NCBI RefSeq assembly: GCF_000577615.1
Contig: NZ_CBXX010000011.1
Span: 78,286-142,285, forward strand
DNA from: Herbaspirillum sp. RV1423
GTDB taxonomy: Bacteria > Pseudomonadota > Gammaproteobacteria > Burkholderiales > Burkholderiaceae_D
DNA length: 64,000 bases
Direction of reading: 5' to 3'
Shown piece after piece: positions 1-7,822 of the stretch (its first letter is position 1; every line of letters begins with the position of its first letter). The notes beneath the pieces are model-generated. The model saw only the letters and a list, made by a program, of their open reading frames with translations. It searched no databases and was not told the origin of the DNA. The position numbers and the translations under genes were made by a program.

Positions 1-800
1 ACCGTGCCGCTGGCACCGATGAAGCGGGTCTCGGGATTACGCCGCTTCAGGCTGCGTGCCAAGGTCGACGCCTGCATGTCGAGTCCGCCGAACAGTACGG
101 CGTCAGGCCGTAGCCTGGCCACGTCGGCCAGCACCGCATTGAAGTCCGAAGTCTTGTCGCTGACGGAATGCGAACCGACAATCTGGGCGCCGTTATCCTT
201 CGCCGAACGGCTGAATTGCTCGGCGAAGCCGCGTCCGAACGGCGTGCCGTCGTCAACCACGAGAAAGCGCCTTGCCTGCAGGCTCTTGACGGCATAGTCG
301 GCGGTGTAGCTGCCGGCGCTGCCGTTGTTGCCAATGGTGCGGAACACGGCACGGTTGCCTTGCTGGGTGTACAGCGTGCTCATGGTAGCAGGTGAAATCT
401 GGATCACGCCGGCAGCATTGTAGATGGGTGCAGCCGCCAGGCTGGCGGCGCTGTTCCAGTGCCCGATCACGCCGATGACGCCGCTTTTGACGAGATAGTG
501 CGCCACGAATTCGGCAGTGCGCGGATTGGTGCGGTCATCCTGGATCAGCGCCTGCAACTGCACCGGCTTGCCCTGGATTTGCAAACCGTGCCGGTTGGCT
601 TCATCGATCGCCAGTTGCACGGCATTGGCCATGCTTTTGCCGACGCCGGCGGAAGTGCCGCTCAACGGACCGGCATAACCGATCAGGACGATTTGCATTT
701 CTTTCTCTTTCGCCGCTTCTTTGGCGACCGACGCCATCGATGCCAATGGCGCCGCCAACAACAGGAACGCTAGCTGAAAACTGCAAAGCATGAGTTTCAT
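1..800 (-). CDS. ABC transporter substrate-binding protein, branched-chain amino acid type (3' end outside window)
   Basis: Translating the minus strand from the ATG at 800 gives an uninterrupted frame to the window edge (266 codons), so the C-terminus is missing. Residues 1-24 form a signal peptide (MKLMLC start, hydrophobic core, cleavage near ASMA). The mature part begins IVLIGYAGPLSGTSAGVGK and contains VIGHWNSAASLAAAPIYN, both typical of the periplasmic Leu/Ile/Val-binding (LivJ-like) family. A purine-rich stretch precedes the start. The family delivers amino acids or related small acids to an ABC permease; the real ligand cannot be read, and no permease genes are visible on this side. 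The upstream neighbour is divergent. Confidence 0.87.
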   Translation of the reverse strand, partial: MKLMLCSFQLAFLLLAAPLASMASVAKEAAKEKEMQIVLIGYAGPLSGTSAGVGKSMANAVQLAIDEANRHGLQIQGKPVQLQALIQDDRTNPRTAEFVAHYLVKSGVIGVIGHWNSAASLAAAPIYNAAGVIQISPATMSTLYTQQGNRAVFRTIGNNGSAGSYTADYAVKSLQARRFLVVDDGTPFGRGFAEQFSRSAKDNGAQIVGSHSVSDKTSDFNAVLADVARLRPDAVLFGGLDMQASTLARSLKRRNPETRFIGASGT

Positions 801-992
801 GAGCGGAGTTCCCTTTCTCCCTGGATGTGACGATGTGTGCTCGTCTTGCGCGGACATATTACCGCAGGACAATTCGATCTGCTTGAATCCTTGTGCAGAA
901 TGCCTTCGCAATTGCTCACTGTCCGCTTGCTCCGGACGATCTTGCCGATAGGACGTACAATAAGGCTTTCACGCGTTTTACCAGCCGCCGCA

Positions 993-1412
993 ATGTTCAA
1001 CCCGTCCCAGCATGACGTACGCCGCTTCTTCTGCGAAACCTTCCGCAAGCATCGCGCCAACCAGATCCTGACCCCGCTCGAAGCCATCGCCCGCGACTGG
1101 ATCGCCCAGCATCCCGAATACGACGATGCCCTGGCCGATGTCGAACAGGCGCTGGCGGCAGACTATTCGGTCGAGCAAGGGCACAATCCCTTCCTGCATC
1201 TGTCGATGCATTTGTCGATCAGCGAGCAGATTTCGATCGACCAGCCGCCCGGCATCCGCAAAGCCTTCCAGGCGCTGGCGCAGCGCAAGGGCTCGGAACA
1301 TGAAGCGCATCATGAAATCATGGAATGCCTGGGCGAGATGATCTGGAATTCACAGCGCAGCGGCCTGCCTCCGGATGGCGCGGCTTATATCGAAAGCATC
1401 AAGCGCCGCTAG
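993..1412 (+). CDS. DUF1841 family protein
   Basis: A 139-residue soluble protein starting MFNPSQHDVRRFFCE. The frame is open further upstream (to about 837), but the family is about 140 residues long and begins with MF(N)PS, so the ATG at 993 is preferred although no good ribosome binding site precedes it. A conserved block reads NPFLHLSMHLSISEQ, and a histidine-rich HEAHHEIMECLGEMIW lies near the C-terminus. This family is common in Beta- and Gammaproteobacteria and has no assigned function. It stands alone, facing a shared terminator with the cytochrome pair. The stop codon lies inside a 38-bp dispersed repeat. Confidence 0.85.
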   Translation: MFNPSQHDVRRFFCETFRKHRANQILTPLEAIARDWIAQHPEYDDALADVEQALAADYSVEQGHNPFLHLSMHLSISEQISIDQPPGIRKAFQALAQRKGSEHEAHHEIMECLGEMIWNSQRSGLPPDGAAYIESIKRR

Positions 1413-1448
1413 AACTCATTTCATCAATAGGCATGAGATGCGTTCTAG
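1411..1448 (+). repeat. 38-bp dispersed repeat, copy 1
   Basis: The segment begins AGAACTCATTTCAT and ends TGAGATGCGTTCTAG. A second copy occurs on the minus strand at 30422-30459 with 33 of 38 positions identical. Both copies have near-palindromic ends (GAACTCAT and ATGNGTTC), so each could form a hairpin. It overlaps the DUF1841 stop codon and lies just before the terminator. Confidence 0.6.
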
Positions 1449-1475
1449 CATTCACCATCGCATGACGCGACCATG

Positions 1476-1506
1476 AAAAAAGCCTCTTCAATGAAGAGGC
1501 TTTTTA
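1476..1506. terminator. bidirectional rho-independent terminator
   Basis: The stem AAAAAGCCTCTTCA / TGAAGAGGCTTTTT carries A- and T-tracts on its two sides. It lies between the convergent DUF1841 gene and the cytochrome c pair and can serve both. Confidence 0.85.
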
Positions 1507-1527
1507 CGTTGCCGCATTTACTGCACA

Positions 1528-1881
1528 TTACTTTTGCAGCACCAGCGAACCCGGCAAGCCATGCAGATAAGCGGTGATGTCCTGGATGTCCTTGTCGGTC
1601 AGCACCTTGGCCTGGCCGGCCATGATCGCGTTGGTGCGACCGTTCATGCCGTCGTTGCCGCGTCGATAGGAGATCAGCGCGTGTTGCAGGTAATCCTGAT
1701 GCTGGCCCGCCAGCTTCGGGTAGGACGGGTCGATCGGGGAATTGAAATCTTTGCCGTGGCAGGAAGCGCAATTGTATTTTTCAACCAGCAGCTTGCCCGA
1801 TTCGGCATTGCCCGCCGCGAGGGCATGCAGGGAAACAGCGGAGGCAGCGGCAAAAACCGCCCAGGTCAGGATATTTTTCAT
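1528..1881 (-). CDS. periplasmic c-type cytochrome (class I, c553-like)
   Basis: A 117-residue exported protein: signal peptide 1-22 (cleavage near ALAAG), one heme attachment motif CASCH at 38-42, and a downstream Met (AIMAG) in the place expected for the sixth heme ligand. The sequence SYPKLAGQHQDYL is typical of small soluble cytochromes c of the c553/c4-half type. It carries electrons in the periplasm; the partner is not identifiable. It starts 12 bases after the stop of another monoheme cytochrome, so the two form an operon and could resemble a split diheme cytochrome c4. Confidence 0.9.
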   Translation of the reverse strand: MKNILTWAVFAAASAVSLHALAAGNAESGKLLVEKYNCASCHGKDFNSPIDPSYPKLAGQHQDYLQHALISYRRGNDGMNGRTNAIMAGQAKVLTDKDIQDITAYLHGLPGSLVLQK

Positions 1882-1893
1882 CTCGTGCTTCCC

Positions 1894-2208
1894 TTATTTT
1901 TGCTGTGAGTAGTAAGCAGCCAGTGCAGCGATGTCCTTGTCGGACAGGCTGGCGGCGATACCCTGCATGCTTGGATGCTTACGCTCGCCTTTTTGATAGG
2001 CCTTCAGCGCGTTCTCGATATATTTTTCAGACTGGCCGCCCAGCATGGGGACCTGATAGACCTCGGGGTAAGTCGCTTTGTAGCCCGGAATCCCGTGACA
2101 GCCGATGCACATCGACACATTGACCTTACCGGTGTTACCTGCAAGATCGACGGCCGAGGCCGCGCTGGCAACACCCGCAAAAGCGAGCAGTACGAATAGT
2201 TTTTTCAT
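1894..2208 (-). CDS. periplasmic c-type cytochrome (monoheme)
   Basis: A 104-residue protein from the ATG at 2208 (the frame is open for 31 more codons upstream, but MKKLFVLLAF is an obvious signal-peptide start). The signal peptide ends near ASAVDL; the heme motif CIGCH is at 34-38; PMLGGQSEKYIENALKAYQ and HPSMQGIAA match small class I cytochromes c, with the Met as probable axial ligand. First gene of a two-cytochrome operon. A role as electron donor to an oxidase or as a c4-like pair is inferred. Confidence 0.9.
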   Translation of the reverse strand: MKKLFVLLAFAGVASAASAVDLAGNTGKVNVSMCIGCHGIPGYKATYPEVYQVPMLGGQSEKYIENALKAYQKGERKHPSMQGIAASLSDKDIAALAAYYSQQK

Positions 2209-2439
2209 ATTGGCAGGGGTAAATAAAATCAAACAAGGCGAAACACGACACTTTTCGAAGCTGGTTCCACAGGTTTGGCTATACATTATTGGCTCAACCA
2301 ATTTGGCTTAAGCATTCTCGCCCTTCCCCTGCGACGCCAAAAAACCGGTTGATTTTACCCCAAGAGCGCCGCGAGTCAAACTGTCGCGGCGCGCCAAATT
2401 ACAACAGCGCTGCCCTCAAGCTCGGCTTATTGCGCTGCT

Positions 2440-4563
2440 TCAGCGTTCTTCTTCAGTTTCCGATTCGGTCGGAACAGGCTTGACAGAAGCGCTTACGGCT
2501 TTTTCAGGGAAGAAGAACGTCCATGGCGAAGCCGTGAAACGTCGCAGCACAGCACGAAAAACCACACGCCGAATCCGCGCAGGAATGTCGCGCGCGCGCA
2601 AAGCCAGGGCCAGCGCACAAGAAAACGCCACGCCCACGTTCAGCGCGCCGATCAGCAGGACGCCGCAGACCGCCAGCCAGAAGGCCGGCGTCGCCACGAT
2701 ACCCCAGCCGAGGCTGGCGCCGGCGGCAACCAGCGTACCGGTCGCCAGCGTGACGTGGCGCACATCCAGCGGCAAACCGAAAAAATGCGCCAGCACCGGC
2801 GTCATGCCTAGCAAGACGCCAAGCGACACATTGCCGGCGATGGTGGCGACATGGCGTTCCAGCCAGGCCGCCCAGCGCGCGGCACGCGTGGCGCCGAGCG
2901 CATGGACCAGGCGGCGCTGGTGCGCCAGCGCCTCGCGCAGGCGGCGCAGGGCAAACCAGTTGTCGGCAAAACCCGCAGCCAGGCTGGACAACCACAACAG
3001 GACGCCGGTGAAGGCGGCATACAAGGGCGCCGGCCCGACCAGCGACAGGTCATGCATGGCGGCACGTGCTTTGTCCGGCGTCATCAGCGTGGCGCCGAAC
3101 ATCAGCATGAACGCGGCCGTGATGAGCAGCATGGTCGGAATCACCGCCGCGATATTGCCGAAGATCGCCGCCGCCTGCGATCGCAGCAGCATCGCGGTCT
3201 CGCCGAGCAAGGCGCGCAATCCGTCGACGGTATCCAGCTCGCCCATCTTGGCCGCCAGCGCCGGCGCGGTCACCGCAGGCTGTTTGGTGGCGAGCACGCC
3301 GCCAATGGCGGCGATGATCAGGAAACTGATCGCGTAGTTCAGCGATGCAAAAGCGCCTTCGAAGAAATCCGCCAGCCCCAGTTTGCCCAAGGCGATTTTC
3401 ATGAGCACGGTAAACGCCGTCACGATGCCGCCGAAACAGGCGGCCTTGAGCATCGCGTAATAGCTGGCGCGGTCGCGCGCGATGTAGTGTTCGCCATGAT
3501 CGGCACTGCGTTCGACCATCTTGCGCGCCAGCAGCGCAAAGCTGCGCCGCACCAGGCTGCGCACCGACGAGCGGCTGTGATGCGCGGCGACCAGATCCGC
3601 CAGCAGCAGTTGCACGCGGCCGGTTTCGGGAGTTGCCGGCTGCGCCTTCCACGTCGAGGAGCGCACGTCGATCAGCCGTCCCATGCGCCCAAGTTGCGCG
3701 CGCATGCGTTCGAGGCGATACACCAGGCTGACCGAAACGCCGTATTCGTCCAGATGGGCATAAATGCGGTCGGTCTGCGCCTGGCACACCGCGATCAGCA
3801 TACGCGCGCTGCGCAAGGCACCTTCGTCATAGGGAGCGGCGCGCAGATAGGCTTCCATCTCCCGCCGCAACGCCATGAACGGCGTGGCCTGCAGAGGCAT
3901 CTTCGGTTCCAGCCGCTGGCGGAACGCCGGGCTGATGCCGTCGGCCACCACCACCGTGGTCAGATAGGTCAGGGCCTCTTCGATCTGCTGCCAATAGGTG
4001 TGCGAAATGCCGTCGTCGGCAGCCAGCTTCCACAGGCGCTCCTGCAACTCCTGGTCTAGTTCGAGCAACCATTCGGCGTCGTCCGGATCAGGAAACATCG
4101 CGGCGAACAAGGTCGGCAGCTCGCTCGGCGACAGATGCCGCGGCAGCAGTATTTTGAAGGCGCGCTCGGTCAGTTCGGAGAAAAAGGCGGACTCATGCGG
4201 CAAACCGGTGACCGAAAACAACTCGGGGCCGCTGGCTTCGCGCAGGGTCTTTTGCAAGCAGTTCTGGACTTGCCGCCGGATATCGCGATGCGCGTCGAGC
4301 CAGTCGAGCATCGCGCGCACGCGCTGATGCTTGACCCGGCGCCAGCCCTCGGCGTCCAACAGGGACACCTTGGGCTGATGGCGTATCCATTCGGCGACAT
4401 CGATCATCCAGTTGGCGCGATCGTGCCAGGCGGAATCGGGATCGGCGCGACGCATCAGGACTTCCAACTGCGGCGCATGATCGGCGTGGTGTTCGTAACG
4501 CGCTTGCAGGCCATGGCGAAAGCGCCGCCAGATCACGCGTATCTTAAGGAAAAGAAACTTCAT
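2440..4563 (-). CDS. large membrane protein of the 'site-specific recombinase' (Gcr-like) family
   Basis: A 707-residue protein. The N-terminal half (about 1-360) is soluble and helical, rich in Arg/Leu, with an HDRANWMIDVAEWIRH segment; from about residue 385 onward there are several hydrophobic stretches (for example AISFLIIAAIGGVLA and VIPTMLLITAAFMLMF) predicted as membrane spans. This arrangement and sequence fit the Pfam SpecificRecomb family, named after neisserial Gcr. The recombinase label is historical: no integrase or resolvase catalytic motif is visible, and a multi-span protein is an unlikely recombinase. Monocistronic; the real function is unknown. Confidence 0.8.
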   Translation of the reverse strand: MKFLFLKIRVIWRRFRHGLQARYEHHADHAPQLEVLMRRADPDSAWHDRANWMIDVAEWIRHQPKVSLLDAEGWRRVKHQRVRAMLDWLDAHRDIRRQVQNCLQKTLREASGPELFSVTGLPHESAFFSELTERAFKILLPRHLSPSELPTLFAAMFPDPDDAEWLLELDQELQERLWKLAADDGISHTYWQQIEEALTYLTTVVVADGISPAFRQRLEPKMPLQATPFMALRREMEAYLRAAPYDEGALRSARMLIAVCQAQTDRIYAHLDEYGVSVSLVYRLERMRAQLGRMGRLIDVRSSTWKAQPATPETGRVQLLLADLVAAHHSRSSVRSLVRRSFALLARKMVERSADHGEHYIARDRASYYAMLKAACFGGIVTAFTVLMKIALGKLGLADFFEGAFASLNYAISFLIIAAIGGVLATKQPAVTAPALAAKMGELDTVDGLRALLGETAMLLRSQAAAIFGNIAAVIPTMLLITAAFMLMFGATLMTPDKARAAMHDLSLVGPAPLYAAFTGVLLWLSSLAAGFADNWFALRRLREALAHQRRLVHALGATRAARWAAWLERHVATIAGNVSLGVLLGMTPVLAHFFGLPLDVRHVTLATGTLVAAGASLGWGIVATPAFWLAVCGVLLIGALNVGVAFSCALALALRARDIPARIRRVVFRAVLRRFTASPWTFFFPEKAVSASVKPVPTESETEEER

Positions 4564-4733
4564 GCCTCACTCTGTTTTATGAGGAAAAAGGATCGGCAAC
4601 AACGACAAAGGCGCCGTCGATCACATAGCAATACTATTTGGGGACGAAATGCCGGATTTCAACCGGACACGGAATGTGCTCCCGGATTTTTACCTTATAC
4701 TCGGATTTATTTTCGTCCTGATGACATCCTGCC

Positions 4734-5588
4734 ATGCGACAAGAAACACGCTTTGAAGGTTCCTCCAGTTACGTTGCCACCGACGACCTGAAACTGGCCG
4801 TCAACGCCGCGCTGACCTTGCAGCGCCCGCTGCTGATCAAGGGCGAACCCGGCACCGGCAAGACCATGCTGGCCGAAGAAGTGGCATCCGCATTGAACCG
4901 GCCCTTGCTGCAATGGCATATCAAATCGACCACCAAGGCGCAACAAGGTCTGTACGAATACGATGCGGTATCGCGCCTGCGCGATTCGCAACTCGGCGAC
5001 GAGCGCGTCAAGGACATCCACAACTACATCGTCAGGGGCGTGCTGTGGCAGGCGTTTACCGCCGATGAGCCGCAAGTCCTGCTGATCGACGAAATCGACA
5101 AAGCCGACATCGAGTTTCCCAACGATCTGCTGCGCGAACTCGACCGCATGGAGTTCTATGTCTACGAAACGCGCGAGATGGTCCAGGCCAGGCATCGCCC
5201 GCTGGTGATCATCACCTCGAACAACGAAAAGGAATTGCCCGACGCCTTCCTGCGCCGCTGCTTCTTCCATTACATCAAGTTCCCCGACAAGGACACCATG
5301 CAGCAGATCGTCGACGTGCACTTTCCGCACCTCAAGCGCGACCTGCTGGCGCAGGCGCTGCAGACATTTTATGAAGTGCGCGACATCCCGGGATTGAAAA
5401 AGAAACCGTCGACCTCGGAACTGATCGACTGGCTCAAGCTGCTGCTGGCCGAAGACATTCCGGCCGAGACCTTGCACAGCAAGGACGGCAAGGCATCCAT
5501 CCCGCCGCTGCATGGCGCCCTGCTCAAGAATGAACAGGACGTGCATCTGTTCGAACGCCTGGTGTTCATGTCCCGCAACAACCGTTAA
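4734..5588 (+). CDS. MoxR-family AAA ATPase
   Basis: A 284-residue ATPase. Walker A is GEPGTGKT near residue 38, Walker B is VLLIDEIDKAD near 118, and sensor-like IITSNNEKELPDAFLRRC follows, with RRCFFHYIKFP the typical MoxR continuation. MoxR proteins act as chaperones that mature metal-containing or VWA-partnered complexes. The VWA-domain gene two positions downstream is the expected partner, as in CoxD/CoxE and similar pairs. The start ATG at 4734 follows an AT-rich leader with a TATACT hexamer at about 4697. The target complex cannot be deduced from the neighbours. Confidence 0.93.
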   Translation: MRQETRFEGSSSYVATDDLKLAVNAALTLQRPLLIKGEPGTGKTMLAEEVASALNRPLLQWHIKSTTKAQQGLYEYDAVSRLRDSQLGDERVKDIHNYIVRGVLWQAFTADEPQVLLIDEIDKADIEFPNDLLRELDRMEFYVYETREMVQARHRPLVIITSNNEKELPDAFLRRCFFHYIKFPDKDTMQQIVDVHFPHLKRDLLAQALQTFYEVRDIPGLKKKPSTSELIDWLKLLLAEDIPAETLHSKDGKASIPPLHGALLKNEQDVHLFERLVFMSRNNR

Positions 5589-5616
5589 CCGTACACTGCC
5601 CCGCAAGGAGTCCGCC

Positions 5617-6204
5617 ATGCAATTCCTGCACCCGATCACGCTCAAAGGTCAGTACGCCACGCTCGAACCGCTGTCGCTCGACCATCACGACGCGCTGATC
5701 GCGGCGGCTTCGGACGGCAAGCTGTGGAAGCTCTGGTATACCTCCATTCCCAAACCCGAAAACATGCGCGCCGAAATCGAACGTCGTCTCAGGTTGCAGG
5801 AACAAGGCTCGATGCTGCCTTTCGTCACGCGGCGCCATGATACCGGCGCCTTATGCGGCATGACGACCTACATGAACGCCGACGCCATGCATCGCCGGCT
5901 CGAGATCGGTTCCACCTGGACCGCCGCCAGCGCCCAGCGCACCGGCATCAACACCGAGTGCAAGCTGATGCTGCTGACCCATGCGTTCGAGACGCTGCGC
6001 TGCATCGCCGTGGAATTCCGCACGCACTGGATGAACCAGCAATCGCGCACCGCCATCCTGCGCCTGGGCGCCAAACAGGACGGCATCCTGCGCAACCATC
6101 AACGCATGCCGGACGGCTCGCTGCGCGATACGGTGGTGTTCTCGATCATCGAATCCGAATGGCCGACGGTCAAACGTCATCTGCAATTCAAGCTGGGCCA
6201 TTGA
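5617..6204 (+). CDS. GNAT-family N-acetyltransferase (RimJ/RimL type)
   Basis: A 195-residue protein; the ATG at 5617 follows AAGGAG at 5605-5610 with good spacing. The order of blocks fits Acetyltransf_3: L-P-L-S-L-DHHDAL near the start, FVTRRHDTGALCGMTTYMN, LEIGSTWTAASAQRTGINTECKL-type acetyl-CoA binding region, and a C-terminal VVFSIIESEWPTVK tail. Such enzymes acetylate protein N-termini, polyamines or antibiotics; the substrate is not predictable. It is inserted between the MoxR and VWA genes with 28- and 25-base gaps, so it is probably co-transcribed with them. Confidence 0.88.
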   Translation: MQFLHPITLKGQYATLEPLSLDHHDALIAAASDGKLWKLWYTSIPKPENMRAEIERRLRLQEQGSMLPFVTRRHDTGALCGMTTYMNADAMHRRLEIGSTWTAASAQRTGINTECKLMLLTHAFETLRCIAVEFRTHWMNQQSRTAILRLGAKQDGILRNHQRMPDGSLRDTVVFSIIESEWPTVKRHLQFKLGH

Positions 6205-6229
6205 TTCCGGACCGCCACTTTATTTCATC

Positions 6230-7399
6230 ATGCTGATCGACTTTTTCTTCACGCTCAAGGACGCACGGATCCCGGTCTCCATCAAGGAGTTCCTGATCCT
6301 GCTTGAGGCCATGCAAAAGAACGTCATCTCGCCGGCTATCGATGACTTTTACTACCTATCACGCGTCACGCTGGTCAAGGACGAAGCTAATTACGACAAG
6401 TTCGACAAAGCCTTCGGCAGCTATTTCAAGGGCATAGAAACGATCTTTGAAAAGAACCCGGAAATCCCGCTCGACTGGCTGATGAAACGCATGCAGCGCG
6501 AACTGACGCCGGAACAGAAAGCGGCGTTGGAGAAGCTCGGCTACGACAAGCTGATGGACCGTCTCAAGGAGTTGCTCAAGGAACAGCATGAGCGCCACGA
6601 AGGCGGCAACAAATGGATCGGCACCGGCGGCACCTCGCCGTTCGGCAACAGCGGCTACAACCCGGAAGGCATCCGCATCGGCGGCGCCGGCAAGAACCGC
6701 AGCGCGGTCAAGGTGTGGGACGAGCGCACCTACAAGGATTACGACAGCGAACGCGAGCTCGGCACGCGCAACATCAAGGTGGCGCTGCGCCGCCTGCGCA
6801 AGTTCGCACGCGACGGCGCCGAGGAAGAGCTGGCGCTGGATGACACCATCCGCGCCACCGCCAACAACGCCGGCTATCTCGACATCAGGATGCAGCCTGA
6901 ACGGCGCAACAACATCAAGGTGATGATGCTGTTCGATGTCGGCGGCTCGATGGACGACCACATCGCGCGCACCGAAGAATTGTTTTCCGCCGCCAGGACG
7001 GAATTCAAGAACATGGAATTTTTCTACTTCCACAACTGCGTCTACGACTATGTGTGGAAGAACAATCGCCGGCGCCACGCCGAACGCTTCCCGACCTGGG
7101 ATCTGCTGCACAAGTATGCGCCGGACACCAAGCTGATCTTCGTCGGCGACGCGACCATGAGCCCTTACGAAATCGTCCAGCCCGGCGGCTCGGTGGAATA
7201 TAACAACGAAGAAGCCGGCGCCGTCTGGCTGCAGCGCTTCACCAGCACCTTCGGCAATTTCGCCTGGCTCAATCCGGAACCGGAAGGCTTGTGGCAATAC
7301 CGGCAATCGATCGCCATCGTCCAGCAACTGATGAGCCAGCGGATGTTTCCGCTGACGATTGACGGACTGGAACGAGCCATGCGCCTGTTGAGCAAGTAA
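6230..7399 (+). CDS. VWA domain-containing CoxE-like protein
   Basis: A 389-residue protein. The N-terminal half is charged and helical, followed by a glycine-rich linker (GGNKWIGTGGTSPFG) and a C-terminal VWA/CoxE-like domain. The metal-ion-dependent adhesion site begins at Asp236 as DVGGSMD, differing from the classic DxSxS by having Gly in the first Ser position; this variant recurs in the COG3552/CoxE-like group. Further landmarks are FVGDATMSPYEI and FAWLNPEP. It should work with the upstream MoxR ATPase, probably as the substrate-recruiting half of a metal-insertion or remodelling pair. Confidence 0.9.
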   Translation: MLIDFFFTLKDARIPVSIKEFLILLEAMQKNVISPAIDDFYYLSRVTLVKDEANYDKFDKAFGSYFKGIETIFEKNPEIPLDWLMKRMQRELTPEQKAALEKLGYDKLMDRLKELLKEQHERHEGGNKWIGTGGTSPFGNSGYNPEGIRIGGAGKNRSAVKVWDERTYKDYDSERELGTRNIKVALRRLRKFARDGAEEELALDDTIRATANNAGYLDIRMQPERRNNIKVMMLFDVGGSMDDHIARTEELFSAARTEFKNMEFFYFHNCVYDYVWKNNRRRHAERFPTWDLLHKYAPDTKLIFVGDATMSPYEIVQPGGSVEYNNEEAGAVWLQRFTSTFGNFAWLNPEPEGLWQYRQSIAIVQQLMSQRMFPLTIDGLERAMRLLSK

Positions 7400-7451
7400 C
7401 TCGGCGCCGACCCGCCATCACCCGGCTTGCACCGGGACGACGGTGCCGGGC

Positions 7452-7649
7452 TTAAACGGCAACGGGCGTATAACCGGCTTCCTTGATCGCTTCGGCGAAC
7501 TCCGCCGCAGCGACGCTGCTGTCGATATTGACGCGCTTCTCCGCCACCTGCACGTCGACTTTGGCGTCGGCGTCGACTTCCTTGACGGCGCGGGTGATAG
7601 CGCCAGCGCAGTGGTTGCAGGTCATATCCTGTACATTGAATGTCAGCAT
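7452..7649 (-). CDS. copZ: copper chaperone CopZ (heavy-metal-associated domain protein)
   Basis: A 65-residue single HMA domain: MTCNHCAG places the metal-binding cysteines at 11 and 14, followed by the usual beta-alpha-beta pattern and a GYTP turn near the end. It is expected to bind Cu(I) in the cytoplasm and pass it to CopA. It is divergent from copA, and its promoter carries a CueR-type operator with a 19-bp spacer, so it should be induced together with copA. Length and motif are exactly as in CopZ/Atx1-like proteins. Confidence 0.94.
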   Translation of the reverse strand: MLTFNVQDMTCNHCAGAITRAVKEVDADAKVDVQVAEKRVNIDSSVAAAEFAEAIKEAGYTPVAV

Positions 7650-7694
7650 GGCATTGCTCCTTTTCCGGTTAACGAATCCTGAGTTGACGAACGC

Positions 7695-7725
7695 AGCTTA
7701 AACCTTCCCATGCAGGCAAGGTCAA
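7695..7725 (-). promoter_or_regulatory. CueR-type promoter of copZ
   Basis: On the minus strand the -35 box is TTGACC (7725-7720) and the -10 box is TAAGCT (7700-7695), separated by 19 bases instead of 17. The spacer contains the dyad CCTTGCC...GGGAAGG. An overlong spacer with this dyad is the hallmark of MerR-family activation, here by CueR. Confidence 0.85.
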
Positions 7726-7759
7726 GCACTTGTCCTCGCCATTTGTGTCAGAATGAGCC

Positions 7760-7790
7760 TTGACCTTACCATGATGGGAAGGATCATGCT
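7760..7790 (+). promoter_or_regulatory. CueR-type promoter of copA
   Basis: The -35 box TTGACC (7760-7765) and a weak -10 CATGCT (7785-7790) are separated by a 19-base spacer holding CCTTACC...GGGAAGG, the same dyad as in the divergent copZ promoter. The arrangement predicts Cu(I)- or Ag(I)-dependent activation by the CueR encoded at the end of the copA operon. Confidence 0.82.
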
Positions 7791-7822
7791 GACATCATGA
7801 TCAATTCCTCTACGAGCTACTC

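Noticed and set aside
2440..4563. Reading the 'site-specific recombinase' gene as evidence of a mobile element
   Set aside because: The family name is historical; no catalytic integrase or resolvase residues, and the C-terminal half is multi-span membrane. No flanking repeats or att sites were seen.
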